NCBI RefSeq assembly: GCF_900111745.1
Contig: NZ_FOIJ01000021.1
Span: 95,769-159,768, forward strand
Direction of reading: 5' to 3'
DNA length: 64,000 nt
Source: Stigmatella erecta
Lineage (GTDB): Bacteria > Myxococcota > Myxococcia > Myxococcales > Myxococcaceae
Made by a program: the position numbers and the translations under genes
Notes under the pieces: generated by a model
What the model was told of the DNA's origin: nothing
The model's input: the letters and a program-made list of their open reading frames with translations, nothing else
The model's database searches: none
In this document: positions 45,638-54,447 of the stretch, piece by piece
Numbering within the stretch: position 1 is the stretch's first letter
Layout: the number at the start of each line of letters is the position of its first letter

Positions 45638-47272
45638 CTAGTAGATGACGTAGGAGGCCGTACCGCTGCAGGCCGTGTTGCGGAAGCAGCCGACACGGAT
45701 CTGATACGGCATGTTCTGGCCCACGGCGTTCACGTGGTGGATGACGTGCGAGAGGGAACCGCAGGTGCCGAAGGCGTCGTCATTCTCGGCTTCCACGTGG
45801 CCCAACGGGCCATGCACGCGCACGATGGTGTCGCCGCTGCCGGAGGCGCCCTCCAGGCCACAGGTGCCCACGTCGAGAACCTGGCCATACGACAGCGTCA
45901 CGTTCTGATTGGCGGTGTTGCGCGTGCCGCTGCTGGTGTTGGTGAGGTTGAAGGCGAACGTGCCCCGGACGAGGTTGGCGTTCAGGGTCACCTTCCACAC
46001 CACGGAGCCACCGCACATGCTGTCGCCGCCGCAGCCGGCGCGGAGGGTGTAATCGCCGGGGGCCCCCACCCGGTGCTTGAAGTAGCACGAGCCGGAGGCG
46101 ACCTCGGTGCCCTGCGCGTCGAGGAGCCGCAACCAGGTGTTGCCGGTGGCCGAGGCCCCCGCCAGGTTGCAGGTGCCCACCTCCACCACATCCCCCGCGG
46201 CGAGCGGGATGACCCTGTCCGTCGTGTACTGCTGGGCATTGTTGGTCTCGCCCGTGTAGTAGACGAACGAGGTCGCCGGGCGGACCGGGGGCGGCGGCAT
46301 GCCCGTGCACAACCGCGCGCTGGCGTTGTTCGTCGCGGCGCACATCTCCCGGATGGCCGGATAGACGTAGGTGCTGTGCTCGCCGGTGCAGCCCGTCTCG
46401 GGGCACCGGTTCACGATGTTGCAGGTGCCGTTGGCGACGTAGTCCGCCTCCCCGCGCACGGCGATGCTCGCCACCGTGTAGGTGTCCGTCTCGTACACGG
46501 CCGAGCCCGAGTTGCCCGCGAAGGTGTCCGTGGTGGACACCAGGTAGTCCAGCCGCTCCGCGTTCCCGTCACGCACCGTGCCGCCGGAGTCGATCTTGAA
46601 GGGAATCCCGCTGGCGCTGCCAATGACGGCCACGTTCTGCCCCTCACTCAGCGCGGTATTGCCCTGACGGACCGGCGCCGGGGTGAAGCGCGGCGTGGCG
46701 GGCCGGTCCAGACGCAGGAGGGAGTAGTCCAGGCTCCAGTCCAGCTGGTGCGCGACGATGGACGAGCAGCGGAAGATGTCCTGCGAGGTGACCTGCTGCA
46801 TCACCCCGTCCGCGGTCCGGTAGAAGTTGAAGACAAAGTAGGTGTTGGCACACGCCGCGGCGTTCACGACACAGTGGCCCGCGGTGAGCACCAGGTCGTC
46901 ATCGATGAGCGTGCCGGAGCAGAACGCCGCCCGGGGGTCCTCCCGGAAGCGCTCGGAGGTGCAGAGGTTGCGTCCTTCGCCCAGCGTCTGGCCGGTGAAG
47001 ACGACGTTGTTGGGGTTCGTCATGTCGAAGAGATTCGGGTGCATCAGCGCCACGGTGGACTGCTGCGCCCGCGCGCGCAGCGTGGCGTCCGGGTGGGCGT
47101 AGACGTCCTGCCGGCCGTCCGAGCCATAGACGGCCTCGCCCTTCTGCTCTCCGAGCGCGGCCTGCTCCGCGCCCGGCTCCACCGTAGGACCGCAGCCCAC
47201 CGCGAGCACGGCGGCACACAGCCATGCGCCCACGAAGGGACGCACCGGGAGCCCAGACTTGAGGTGTTTCAT
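45638..47272 (-). CDS. Secreted trypsin-like serine protease, lipoprotein
   Basis: A 544-residue S1-family protease. The signal peptide ends in the lipobox LAVGC. The catalytic triad can be placed at His133 (LTAGHCV), Asp182 (DYSLLRL) and Ser255 (FAGNSGSAV). The S1 domain is followed after about 335 by two related PPC-like beta-sandwich domains with repeated Cys-containing segments (EVGTCNLAGASATG; DVGTCGLEGASGSG), common in secreted bacterial proteases. Role: extracellular proteolysis. Confidence 0.92.
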   Translation of the reverse strand: MKHLKSGLPVRPFVGAWLCAAVLAVGCGPTVEPGAEQAALGEQKGEAVYGSDGRQDVYAHPDATLRARAQQSTVALMHPNLFDMTNPNNVVFTGQTLGEGRNLCTSERFREDPRAAFCSGTLIDDDLVLTAGHCVVNAAACANTYFVFNFYRTADGVMQQVTSQDIFRCSSIVAHQLDWSLDYSLLRLDRPATPRFTPAPVRQGNTALSEGQNVAVIGSASGIPFKIDSGGTVRDGNAERLDYLVSTTDTFAGNSGSAVYETDTYTVASIAVRGEADYVANGTCNIVNRCPETGCTGEHSTYVYPAIREMCAATNNASARLCTGMPPPPVRPATSFVYYTGETNNAQQYTTDRVIPLAAGDVVEVGTCNLAGASATGNTWLRLLDAQGTEVASGSCYFKHRVGAPGDYTLRAGCGGDSMCGGSVVWKVTLNANLVRGTFAFNLTNTSSGTRNTANQNVTLSYGQVLDVGTCGLEGASGSGDTIVRVHGPLGHVEAENDDAFGTCGSLSHVIHHVNAVGQNMPYQIRVGCFRNTACSGTASYVIY

Positions 47273-47500
47273 AGGGATTTGTTTCCTGTTTTCGAGGGGA
47301 TACGAACCCTGCCTTCGCAGTCAGGTGAACCCGACCTACCTCAGGAAACCCGTACAAACTAAATAAGAAGATTTTCCTTGTGGTGTTGGCCATCCAGCGG
47401 AGCGGCCCTCGCCGGGCGGGAACGTCAGGTGGTGCGCGGAGCGTGTTTTCCTCCGTGCGGAGGCGTTGAATGGAACCCGCGCCGCGCCAATACTCGGGCC
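47273..47500. promoter_or_regulatory. Divergent intergenic region
   Basis: 228 bases between the trypsin-like gene and the PilZ gene. It includes an AT-rich stretch at 47355-47380 (ACTAAATAAGAAGATTTTCC) that is a good place for a promoter. A short tRNA-like T-arm string was seen and rejected. No repeat or RNA gene is apparent. Confidence 0.35.
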
Positions 47501-48172
47501 ATGACTGGCGCATCCCCCCGGCTGATCGAGGTCCAGTACGCTTCCCGCCGTGCCCTGCTGTCCTCGGCGAAGACCGAGCGCGGAGCGCTGACGCTCTTCG
47601 TGCCGACCCCACACCGGGTCGCTCAAGGCGAATCCGTGCGGCTCGCGGTCACCTTCGGTGACGCCGACGGGCGCTTCGAGTTCGAGGGCACCGCCTTGAC
47701 CTGGACTCAGTCGGCCGGCCGCGATGGCGTGGGCGGGTTTCTCGCCAACTTCGTGGGGGACCACAAGCGCCTCGCCGCGGAGATGATCGCCGTCTGTGCC
47801 CAGCGTCCGCAGTCCATGGGCACCGCCTCGCGCGAGCGCCTCATGGTGCGCCGAAGCTGCCAGCTGAAGCTGACGGATGTGAAGTTCCCGGGGGAGCTGC
47901 GGGACCTGTCGCAGACGGGCGCGTTCGTCGTGGGCCGCCAGTTCGGGAAGCGCAAGCCCGGCGAGCCGGTGTGGCTGAAGGTGGAAGGCGGCCTGTTCGG
48001 CCTGGGCGGAACCTGGCTGGAGGCCCGGGTCATCTGGCAGGGCAAGAAGGGCGAGGAGCCCGGCCTGGGCCTGCGCTTCATGAGCAATGAAGCCAAGCAG
48101 GCCTCGGCCATCCAGCGCCTCCTGGAAGACGCCGCCCGCACACGGGAGCCGGCCGCCGCCCGGGCCAGCTGA
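47501..48172 (+). CDS. PilZ-domain protein
   Basis: A 223-residue protein with a C-terminal PilZ domain: the Arg motif near RERLMVRRSC and DLSQTGAFV for the D/NxSxxG motif, which together bind cyclic di-GMP. The N-terminal 110 residues form a second beta-rich domain of similar shape. It could connect c-di-GMP to motility or exopolysaccharide, in keeping with other PilZ proteins. The ATG at 47501 lacks a strong ribosome-binding site. Confidence 0.83.
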   Translation: MTGASPRLIEVQYASRRALLSSAKTERGALTLFVPTPHRVAQGESVRLAVTFGDADGRFEFEGTALTWTQSAGRDGVGGFLANFVGDHKRLAAEMIAVCAQRPQSMGTASRERLMVRRSCQLKLTDVKFPGELRDLSQTGAFVVGRQFGKRKPGEPVWLKVEGGLFGLGGTWLEARVIWQGKKGEEPGLGLRFMSNEAKQASAIQRLLEDAARTREPAAARAS

Positions 48173-48184
48173 GGCGCCCTCTCC

Positions 48185-49105
48185 TTACGCGAGCAGCTTG
48201 GAGCGCTGAGCTCCGTCGAAGTATCCGCCCTCCCGCATGTCCTTCAGCAGCGGGTTCTCCCGGGGCCGCCACCCGAGCCACTCCTGGGTGAGCGCGCTGG
48301 AGGTGGGATTGTCCAGGGCGGCGAAGCCCGCGAGCCAGCCGAAATGCGCCGCGGCGTCGCTCGCCGCGATGCTCCGGACGGGAAGGCCCAGCCCCTCGCC
48401 AATCGTCTCCGCGATCCTCCGCATGGGGATGCCCTCCTCCGCGACGCCGTGGAGCAGCGCGCCAGGCGCTGCCTTCTCGAGCGCCAGCCGGAACAGACGG
48501 GCGGCGTCCAGCCGGTGCACCGAGGGCCAGCGGTTCGCGCCGTCGCCGATGAAGGCGGAGAACCCCTTTTGCCGGGCGATGTCGATCAGCGTGGGCACGA
48601 AGGCCTGATCGCCCGCGCCATGCACCGAGGGCGGCAGCCGCACGGCGCTCGTGCGCACACCGCGGTTCGCGGCCGAGCGCAACGTCTCCTCCGCGGCGGC
48701 ACGGCCTCCGAAGGGATTGGCGGACGCGCGTGCGTCCGTCTCCGTGCCGATGCGGCCAGGCGTGAGCATCACGGTCCCCGAGGCCGCGACGAGCGGCTTG
48801 TTCGAGCCCTCCAGCGCGCGGGAGAGCGCCTCCAACGCATGCAGGTCCGTCTCGACGGCGGCCTTGTACTGGGAGAAGTCGTGGATGAAGGCCAGGTGGA
48901 TCACCCCCTCGCACGCCCGGGCACCGGCGGCGAGGCTCTCAGCGTCCGACAGGCTGCCCCGGTGCGCCTCGGCGCCCGCTTGCGCCAGGGCGCCGGCCGC
49001 CTCCTCGCTCCGCGCCAGTCCGAGCACGGGGTGTCCCGCCGCGCGCAGCTCGCGCACGACGGCGCTGCCAATGAAGCCTGTTGCTCCCGTCACGAATACA
49101 CGCAT
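48185..49105 (-). CDS. NAD-dependent epimerase/dehydratase-type SDR
   Basis: A 306-residue extended SDR. The cofactor motif is TGATGFIG at 6-13. The usual YxxxK is not evident; at that place the sequence reads NPFGGRAAAE, as in the atypical NAD-binding SDRs of the YeeZ/YwnB or SDR_a5 type. It is divergent from an HTH gene (76 bases apart) that probably controls it. Confidence 0.85.
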   Translation of the reverse strand: MRVFVTGATGFIGSAVVRELRAAGHPVLGLARSEEAAGALAQAGAEAHRGSLSDAESLAAGARACEGVIHLAFIHDFSQYKAAVETDLHALEALSRALEGSNKPLVAASGTVMLTPGRIGTETDARASANPFGGRAAAEETLRSAANRGVRTSAVRLPPSVHGAGDQAFVPTLIDIARQKGFSAFIGDGANRWPSVHRLDAARLFRLALEKAAPGALLHGVAEEGIPMRRIAETIGEGLGLPVRSIAASDAAAHFGWLAGFAALDNPTSSALTQEWLGWRPRENPLLKDMREGGYFDGAQRSKLLA

Positions 49106-49181
49106 GAAGCCCTCCTCGCTGTCTTGCGCGAGAGCTATCCTTCAGGACCTCGGGCCTGAAAAGCCGGGAGCGTATACGGGT

Positions 49182-50024
49182 ATGAACACTAACACCCTGC
49201 CAGTCCCGGCCATCTCCCTGGGCAGCTTCCTGCGGGATCGCCGGTCGCGCTTGCAGCCCGGCCCCGGCGCCCACGGCAAGCGCCGGACGCCGGGGCTCCG
49301 GCGGGAGGAAGTGGCGACGCGGGCAGGCGTCAGCGTCACCTGGTACACGTGGCTGGAGCAGGGGCGTGGAGGCCCCCCTTCCGCCGAGGTGCTGGAGCGG
49401 CTGGCGCGCGCGTTGGAGCTCGACGCCGATGGCCGCGAGGCCTTGTTCCTGCTCGCCCAACACCGGCCCCCGCCGCTCCAGCCCGCCCCGGCGCCCCCGG
49501 TCGCACCGTCCTTGCAGCGGGTGCTCGATGCGTTGACGGCCAGCCCCGCCTTCGTGAAAACGCCCGTGTGGGACATCGTGGCCTGGAACGCGGCCGCGGC
49601 CGCGGTGCTGACCGACTACGCCGCGCTGTCCGCGAGCCAGCGCAACGTCCTCAGGCGCTTGTTCGGCGACCCGGCCCTGCGCACCTCGCGGCCCGATTGG
49701 GAGCAGCATGCGCGCTTCGCCATCGCGGTCTTCCGCATGGATGTGGCGCGCATGGGCGGCTCCCCCGAAGCCGTGGCGCTCGAAGCCGAGCTTCAGGCCA
49801 CCAGCGCCGACTTCCGGCGGCTGTGGGCAGAAAACGACGTGCACAGCCATGGGGCGGGCCTCAAGCGCATCCAGCATCCCCAGGCCGGGCTGCTCACGCT
49901 CGAGTACTCGGCCTTCTCCGTGGACGGCGCGGCCGGGCTGAGCATGGTTGTCTTCACGCCCACGTCACCGGGGGACGCCCGGGCCATCGAAGCGCTGCTC
50001 TCGCGGCGAGCGCAGGCCCCCTGA
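49182..50024 (+). CDS. HTH regulator with MmyB-like ligand-binding domain
   Basis: A 280-residue transcription factor. An XRE-type HTH (LGSFLRDRRSRLQP to RREEVATRAGVSVTWYTWLEQGR) is followed by the MmyB-like domain (WDIVAWNAAAAAVLTDY, HPQAGLLTLEYSAF), known in actinobacteria to bind fatty acids. Divergent from the SDR at 48185-49105, which is its likely target; such HTH/SDR pairs are common. Confidence 0.88.
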   Translation: MNTNTLPVPAISLGSFLRDRRSRLQPGPGAHGKRRTPGLRREEVATRAGVSVTWYTWLEQGRGGPPSAEVLERLARALELDADGREALFLLAQHRPPPLQPAPAPPVAPSLQRVLDALTASPAFVKTPVWDIVAWNAAAAAVLTDYAALSASQRNVLRRLFGDPALRTSRPDWEQHARFAIAVFRMDVARMGGSPEAVALEAELQATSADFRRLWAENDVHSHGAGLKRIQHPQAGLLTLEYSAFSVDGAAGLSMVVFTPTSPGDARAIEALLSRRAQAP

Positions 50025-50034
50025 CCGCGGCGGC

Positions 50035-50535
50035 TCAGGGGCCAAAGAGGGCCGTGGACTCCAGGGCCCAGGGCCCTTCGAGGTAGCGCCACACCTGAAA
50101 CGCCTCCCCTTGCGCGGTGAAGGGCGAGAACCCCGCCGTGAGGAGTGCCTTCAGCTCCCGGGCTTCTTCGGCAGTGACTTTGTTCTGGACCGTCACATGG
50201 GGGCGGAAGCCCTGCTGGTCCTGCGGCGTCAGCCACCGCGCCCACCGCCGGGCCAGCTCCGCCCGCAGCGCGTTCAGGGGCGGTGAGACGAGCTCGAAGG
50301 CCACGCCTCGCCCCAGGGAGCGCAGCCCTGTCACCTGTAAGGCCACGGGCGCCAGGGGCGCCACCGCGCGCAGGTCCGCCTCCACCGCGTCCCGCTCCTC
50401 CCCCGGCAGGTGGTGGAACAGCGTCAGGTGGGCGGACAGATGGTTGCGGTGCGCCGGGAAGTGCTCCTGGCGCAGGCGGTCGAAGTGCTCGAACGTCCTC
50501 GCGTCGAGCTTCAAGGTCACGATGAGCGGCTGCAT
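50035..50535 (-). CDS. 2'-5' RNA ligase / 2H phosphoesterase family protein
   Basis: A 166-residue protein with the two HxTx motifs of 2H phosphoesterases: HLTLFHH near 36-42 and HVTVQNK near 113-119. Members hydrolyse or ligate 2',5' or 2',3'-cyclic phosphodiester bonds in RNA or small nucleotides. Convergent with the MmyB-type gene and head-to-tail with the small basic protein. Confidence 0.88.
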   Translation of the reverse strand: MQPLIVTLKLDARTFEHFDRLRQEHFPAHRNHLSAHLTLFHHLPGEERDAVEADLRAVAPLAPVALQVTGLRSLGRGVAFELVSPPLNALRAELARRWARWLTPQDQQGFRPHVTVQNKVTAEEARELKALLTAGFSPFTAQGEAFQVWRYLEGPWALESTALFGP

Positions 50536-50548
50536 CCCCCGGGCCGGC

Positions 50549-50764
50549 TCAGGAGCGGGACTTGCGGGCCGTTGCCTTGCGGCCAGGGCTCTTCCGGGCG
50601 GCCGTCTTCTTGGCTGCTGTCTTCTTGCGCGCCGTCTTGCCCCATCCGCGCTTCAGGTTCTTGTAGGACTTGCTGGACACCTTGGAGCGGCTCTTGGGCC
50701 GCGACGTCCCCGCCCGCTTGCGCCGGTTGATGTTGGCCACGAGGCTGTTCTTCTTCTGCGCCAT
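50549..50764 (-). CDS. Small basic histone-H1-like protein
   Basis: A 71-residue very basic protein. The N-terminal 40 residues are specific (MAQKKNSLVANINRRKRAG, then SKVSSKSYKNLKRGWG) and the C-terminus is a Lys/Ala/Arg repeat (KKTAAKKTAARKSPGRKATA) like the tail of eukaryotic H1 or bacterial Hc1/AlgP-type proteins. GGGAG lies eight bases before the ATG at 50764. Nucleic-acid binding and DNA compaction are likely but not proven. Confidence 0.75.
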   Translation of the reverse strand: MAQKKNSLVANINRRKRAGTSRPKSRSKVSSKSYKNLKRGWGKTARKKTAAKKTAARKSPGRKATARKSRS

Positions 50765-50923
50765 GAGGGTCTCCCTTCCTGAAGCGCAAGGTCTGCATTG
50801 CCTCCAGGCCCCGGCAAGCGGGTCCGGACATGCCCGCCTCCTCCCAGGCGCTCCGCGGCGGCTCGGCCCTGACGTTCGAGTAGCATGCCCGGCCCCCGCC
50901 AGCGCATGGCCCCGGAGCCCAGC

Positions 50924-51946
50924 GTGACCCGCACGACCCTCTTCGCCGCCGCCATCCTCTGTGTCCTCTCCGCCCCCCCCGCGAGGGCCCAGGGGGAGCC
51001 CCGCTTGAAGGCGGTGTTGGCCCAGTGGGACTCGGATCCTCACGGGGACCTTCGCGGCGTCATCGTTCTGCGCAACGGGCGCACCGTCGCGGAGCGCTAT
51101 TACCAGGGCGAAAAGGCCACCTCGCTTCACGACATCCGCTCAGCGGGCAAGAGCGTCACGTCGCTCCTGGTGGGGATCGCGATCGACCAGGGCAAGGTGA
51201 AGAGCGCCGAGGACACCACGGGCACCTATTGGCCCGAGGCCCGGGGCACGGCGCTCGGGGATGTCGCCCTCAAGGATGTCCTGACGATGCGCTCCGGCCT
51301 GGCGGCGTTCGACGCCGACGATGCCTCGCCCGGACATGAGGACAGGCTGGATGAGGCGGCTGATCCGCTGGCGTTCATCCTGGCGCTGCCGCGCGCCGAG
51401 CCCCCGGGCTCGGTCTATCGCTACAACTCGGTGACCGCCTCGGCCGCCGGCATCGTGGTGGCGAAGGCGGCCGGCGAGCGCATGGCCGAGTTCGCGCGCA
51501 AGCAGCTGTTCGCGCCCCTGGGCATCCAGCGCTGGAAATGGGCCTCGGATGCCGCGGGCTACACGAAGGGCCAGGGGAACCTGTCGCTGACGCTCCGGGA
51601 CTTCGCCACCCTCGGGGAGATGGTCCGCAACGAGGGGGTTTATCGCGGGCGCCGGATCGTGAGCGCCGCCTGGTTGCGCCAATCCCTGGCGCCGGCCGCC
51701 GTCATCTCGGACGTCGATCCCTACGCGGACGGGTATGGCTATTTCTGGTACTCGAAGACCCACACCCTCAACGGGCGGCCGGTCCAGGTGTCCTTCGCCT
51801 CGGGCAACGGCGGCAACAAGCTCTACATCGTCCCGGAGCGGAAGCTGGTCGTGGCCATCACGTCCAGCGCGTATGGCCGCGGCTACGGCCAGCGGCGCTC
51901 CGAGGACATTCTCAAGGCCGTGCTGGCGGCGGACGCCGAGCGCTGA
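50924..51946 (+). CDS. Exported serine hydrolase of the beta-lactamase (class C) fold
   Basis: About 340 residues with a signal peptide (VTRTTLFAAAILCVLSAPPARAQ). The SxxK motif is SAGKS near residue 81 from the start, and YRYN serves as the Tyr motif. The family includes esterases, DD-peptidases and class C beta-lactamases; this member looks like a general serine hydrolase. The GTG at 50924 has GGAG six bases upstream. ATG codons at 50885 and 50906 are also in frame. Confidence 0.88.
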   Translation: MTRTTLFAAAILCVLSAPPARAQGEPRLKAVLAQWDSDPHGDLRGVIVLRNGRTVAERYYQGEKATSLHDIRSAGKSVTSLLVGIAIDQGKVKSAEDTTGTYWPEARGTALGDVALKDVLTMRSGLAAFDADDASPGHEDRLDEAADPLAFILALPRAEPPGSVYRYNSVTASAAGIVVAKAAGERMAEFARKQLFAPLGIQRWKWASDAAGYTKGQGNLSLTLRDFATLGEMVRNEGVYRGRRIVSAAWLRQSLAPAAVISDVDPYADGYGYFWYSKTHTLNGRPVQVSFASGNGGNKLYIVPERKLVVAITSSAYGRGYGQRRSEDILKAVLAADAER

Positions 51947-52097
51947 CCGCCGTTCACGGTGCGCTCGCCAGCCGAGTGTCCGCTATCGGCACCGGCCCCG
52001 GGCGCGAACATCCGGAGAGGGGCCCGAAAATGCGGATCCAGACAGAGGGCCCCCTCTTTTCACCCGGCCCCGCGCGAAGTGCGGCATGGTGGGCTGA

Positions 52098-52469
52098 ATG
52101 GAGATTGCCGGACCGCCCGTGACACCCACTCCCGACGAGAACACCCGCCGTCTCACGCTCAAGCAGCGCTACGACCGGTACATGGCGCGCTTCAAGGAGT
52201 TCCTCTCCCGCTACGGGATGCTGGCCATCGCCGTGCACGCGGTGTCCTGCCTGATCTTCTACCTGAGCTTCGTGCTGCTCATCCGCGCGGGCTTCCAGTT
52301 GCAGAGCACCGAGGGCACGGTGGGAGCCTTCGCCGGGGCGTATGTCATCTACAAGGCCACCCAGGTCCCGCGCGTCGCCCTCACCTTCCTCATCACGCCC
52401 TTCATCGACCGGCTCATCCGGCGGCTGCGGAACAAGGGGCAGGGCCCCTCGAATCCCTCCACGCCCTGA
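52098..52469 (+). CDS. DUF1279 (FAM210-like) membrane protein
   Basis: A 123-residue protein with two hydrophobic segments (about 41-62 and 80-100). The pattern FKEFLSRYGMLAIAVHAVSCLIFY is typical of DUF1279, also found in the eukaryotic FAM210 proteins. Function unknown. It overlaps no neighbour and is followed by a DUF3396 gene 20 bases later. Confidence 0.7.
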   Translation: MEIAGPPVTPTPDENTRRLTLKQRYDRYMARFKEFLSRYGMLAIAVHAVSCLIFYLSFVLLIRAGFQLQSTEGTVGAFAGAYVIYKATQVPRVALTFLITPFIDRLIRRLRNKGQGPSNPSTP

Positions 52470-52488
52470 GCGGCAGCCGGTCATTCCG

Positions 52489-53400
52489 TTGACCCACCGC
52501 CCCCCCAGAATTCGAATCCACTCGGAGGACGGAACCCTTCTCGTCCGAGAGGGGCTGAGCATCTCCTTCTCCATGCATCGCCCCCACTCAGAGATCTCCC
52601 AAGGAGTTCTCAAGGCGCTGGAGCACTACCGAAGTGCCGTGGGCCCGGAGGGCCTGGGCCTTTATGCGGACGAGGAGGGAAGCTGGTGGACGCTGGATGC
52701 AGAAGGATGGGATGCCGTTCGCCACCAACTGCACCATCCGCACCGGGCCAGTGTCCATCTCGTGGATGCATCCGCGGAGCAGCGCCGCTACCGGTTCGAT
52801 TATGACGGCAAACGGCTTGGGGCTCCTGCCCTTGCCCATGAGCCCGGCGCGGTGTCCGCCGTGGCCTTCTGGCTTCCGGCCGAGTACCTGGAGGCCCAGG
52901 GTCCTGAACAGGTCCGTGCGCTCGCGATGACTTTGGCGGGCCCGCTCCCTTTCTGTTCCGGTCACGCAGGCCTTGCCTTCAACGGGCTACTGGACAAGTC
53001 AGGCGTGAAGAAAGAACTCCTTCCGTGGCTCTTCCGCCATCCCGGGTTGGATATTCCCGAGTTGGACAGGTACTCCTGGACCCTCGGCACTCGCGTGCGC
53101 ACGATCTCCTGGCTCACGTTCCTGGGCCCTCCCGTTCTGGACGAGCTGGGAGGGGCGGCGGCCCTTCACGCGCGGTTATCGTGGCCTGGCACCCGGGTGG
53201 AAGCGATGGGCGGAGGGCGTGCTGTCGTCACCCTGGGCGCATTTCCAGAAGCTGGCGACACGGAAGCCGGCGAGCTTCTTCCCGGCTACCGGGAGCTGGC
53301 TCAAGCCTTGGAGCCCTGGCTTTATCAAGCGCCCTTTCAGCCAGGGTCAGGCTTCACCGAGGAAGCGCTGCGCCGCTGGGAGCGCCGGTTTCTCGATTGA
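52489..53400 (+). CDS. DUF3396 / type VI immunity family protein
   Basis: About 303 residues. The start PRIRIHSEDGTLLVREGLS and the body (VSAVAFWLPAEYLEAQGPEQVRAL, PFCSGHAGLAFN, TVRTISWLTFLGPPVLDELGG-like) match the DUF3396 family, some members of which protect against type VI secretion effectors. The only in-frame start that includes the conserved N-terminus is a TTG at 52489; the first ATG (52573) would delete it. No effector or T6SS gene is adjacent. Lower codon bias than its neighbours hints at transfer. Confidence 0.72.
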   Translation: MTHRPPRIRIHSEDGTLLVREGLSISFSMHRPHSEISQGVLKALEHYRSAVGPEGLGLYADEEGSWWTLDAEGWDAVRHQLHHPHRASVHLVDASAEQRRYRFDYDGKRLGAPALAHEPGAVSAVAFWLPAEYLEAQGPEQVRALAMTLAGPLPFCSGHAGLAFNGLLDKSGVKKELLPWLFRHPGLDIPELDRYSWTLGTRVRTISWLTFLGPPVLDELGGAAALHARLSWPGTRVEAMGGGRAVVTLGAFPEAGDTEAGELLPGYRELAQALEPWLYQAPFQPGSGFTEEALRRWERRFLD

Positions 53401-53436
53401 TCCACCGCCTCACGGCCGCCGACAGAGCGGAGCCCC

Positions 53437-53949
53437 CTACTCTTCGTCCCGGCTCCCCGCGCTCACCCTGTCGAGGGATGTGACGAAGCGCTCGAGCAAC
53501 CGCGCGAATTGCTTGCGCTCCTCCGCTGGCCAGTCCTCCATCACGGCCACGAAGAAGTGGCGCCGGTGCTGCCCCGCCGCCTCGGCGAGCGCACGCCCCT
53601 GCGGCGTCAGTTCCAGGCAGCTCCGCCGCCCGTCACGCTGGGACGCCACCCGGACCACGTCCCCCGCCTCGATGGCCTCCGAGACCATCCGGCTGGCGCG
53701 CGATGGATCGATGCCCAGGCGCTCGGCCACCTCCCCCACCGTCACCCCGCCCTCTTCGGACGGCCCTTGATCGAGTGCGTCGGCCACGAAGGCACGCGAG
53801 GCCGCGACGGGCTCCCCCTGTTCCCGCTCCACACGCCGGCTGATGGCTCGGCGCGTGAAGCTACGGCGGAGGCGCACCATCGCGCGCTCGATCGCCACGA
53901 GCGAGGCGTCCTGGGAAGAGGCGGCACGGACCTTCGAGGAACGGGGCAC
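53437..53949 (-). CDS. MarR-family transcriptional regulator
   Basis: A 170-residue winged-helix regulator. HTH: VTVGEVAERLGIDPSRASRMVSEAIEAGDVV, followed by the wing ASQRDGRRSCLELT. It is divergent from a VOC-type protein across an 85-base region containing a perfect palindrome, and probably represses both genes. The start is a GTG at 53949; an ATG at 53880 is an alternative. Confidence 0.9.
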   Translation of the reverse strand: MPRSSKVRAASSQDASLVAIERAMVRLRRSFTRRAISRRVEREQGEPVAASRAFVADALDQGPSEEGGVTVGEVAERLGIDPSRASRMVSEAIEAGDVVRVASQRDGRRSCLELTPQGRALAEAAGQHRRHFFVAVMEDWPAEERKQFARLLERFVTSLDRVSAGSRDEE

Positions 53950-53987
53950 CCTGCTTTTCTACCAGCCCCCTGCACCGTCCGCCATTT

Positions 53988-54004
53988 ATGTGCTAATAGC
54001 ACAT
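53988..54004. promoter_or_regulatory. Perfect 17-base palindromic operator
   Basis: ATGTGCTA-A-TAGCACAT, 8-bp arms around one base, in the AT-rich gap between marR and the VOC gene. It has the size and symmetry of a MarR dimer site. It lies about 30 bases before the VOC ATG and about 39 bases before the marR start, so it can overlap both promoters. Confidence 0.7.
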
Positions 54005-54034
54005 ATCTGCCTTGAGCATTCAAAGGAGGCGCTG

Positions 54035-54379
54035 ATGCAGCACCTCGCCCTCGTGGCGCTCGATGTTCCCAGCATGGAGCGGTTCTACCGGGAGTACTTC
54101 CACTTCCGGCCGGGGCATGGCCCAGGCTTCCTGGTGGATGAGCGCGGCTTCCTCCTGTCGATTGAGCCGGCCCGCGCGCCCCCCGGGATTCCCTCGTGGC
54201 TGCACCATGGCTTTCACCTGGCCTCGCGCGACGCGCTCGTGGCGCTTCACGAGCGCATGCAGGCCCAGGGAGTGCCCATCGTCGAGCCGCCCAAGGACCA
54301 GGGGCGCACCGCCGTGTTCTTCTGCCGCGACCCTGGGGGCTACCTCGTCGAGGTCCGGGCGCCCCTCGCGCCCTCATGA
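54035..54379 (+). CDS. VOC-family protein (glyoxalase/bleomycin resistance fold)
   Basis: A 114-residue single-domain VOC protein (MQHLALVALDVPSMERFYREY to CRDPGGYLVEVR). The His and Glu positions of metal-binding VOC enzymes can be partly matched (HL near 3 and EVR near the end). AAAGGAGG lies eight bases before the ATG at 54035. Divergent from marR. Possible roles: dioxygenase or drug-binding protein. Confidence 0.85.
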   Translation: MQHLALVALDVPSMERFYREYFHFRPGHGPGFLVDERGFLLSIEPARAPPGIPSWLHHGFHLASRDALVALHERMQAQGVPIVEPPKDQGRTAVFFCRDPGGYLVEVRAPLAPS

Positions 54380-54447
54380 GGCCGAAGCCCCCGCCCTCCC
54401 CCTCCTGAACGTGCGGAAGGGGGAGCCGCGGGGGGGGCCTGCGCCCG

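Noticed and set aside
47290..47345. A tRNA-like string (GGGTTCGTATCCC on the - strand)
   Set aside because: The T-arm stem does not pair properly and no acceptor, D or anticodon arms can be drawn.
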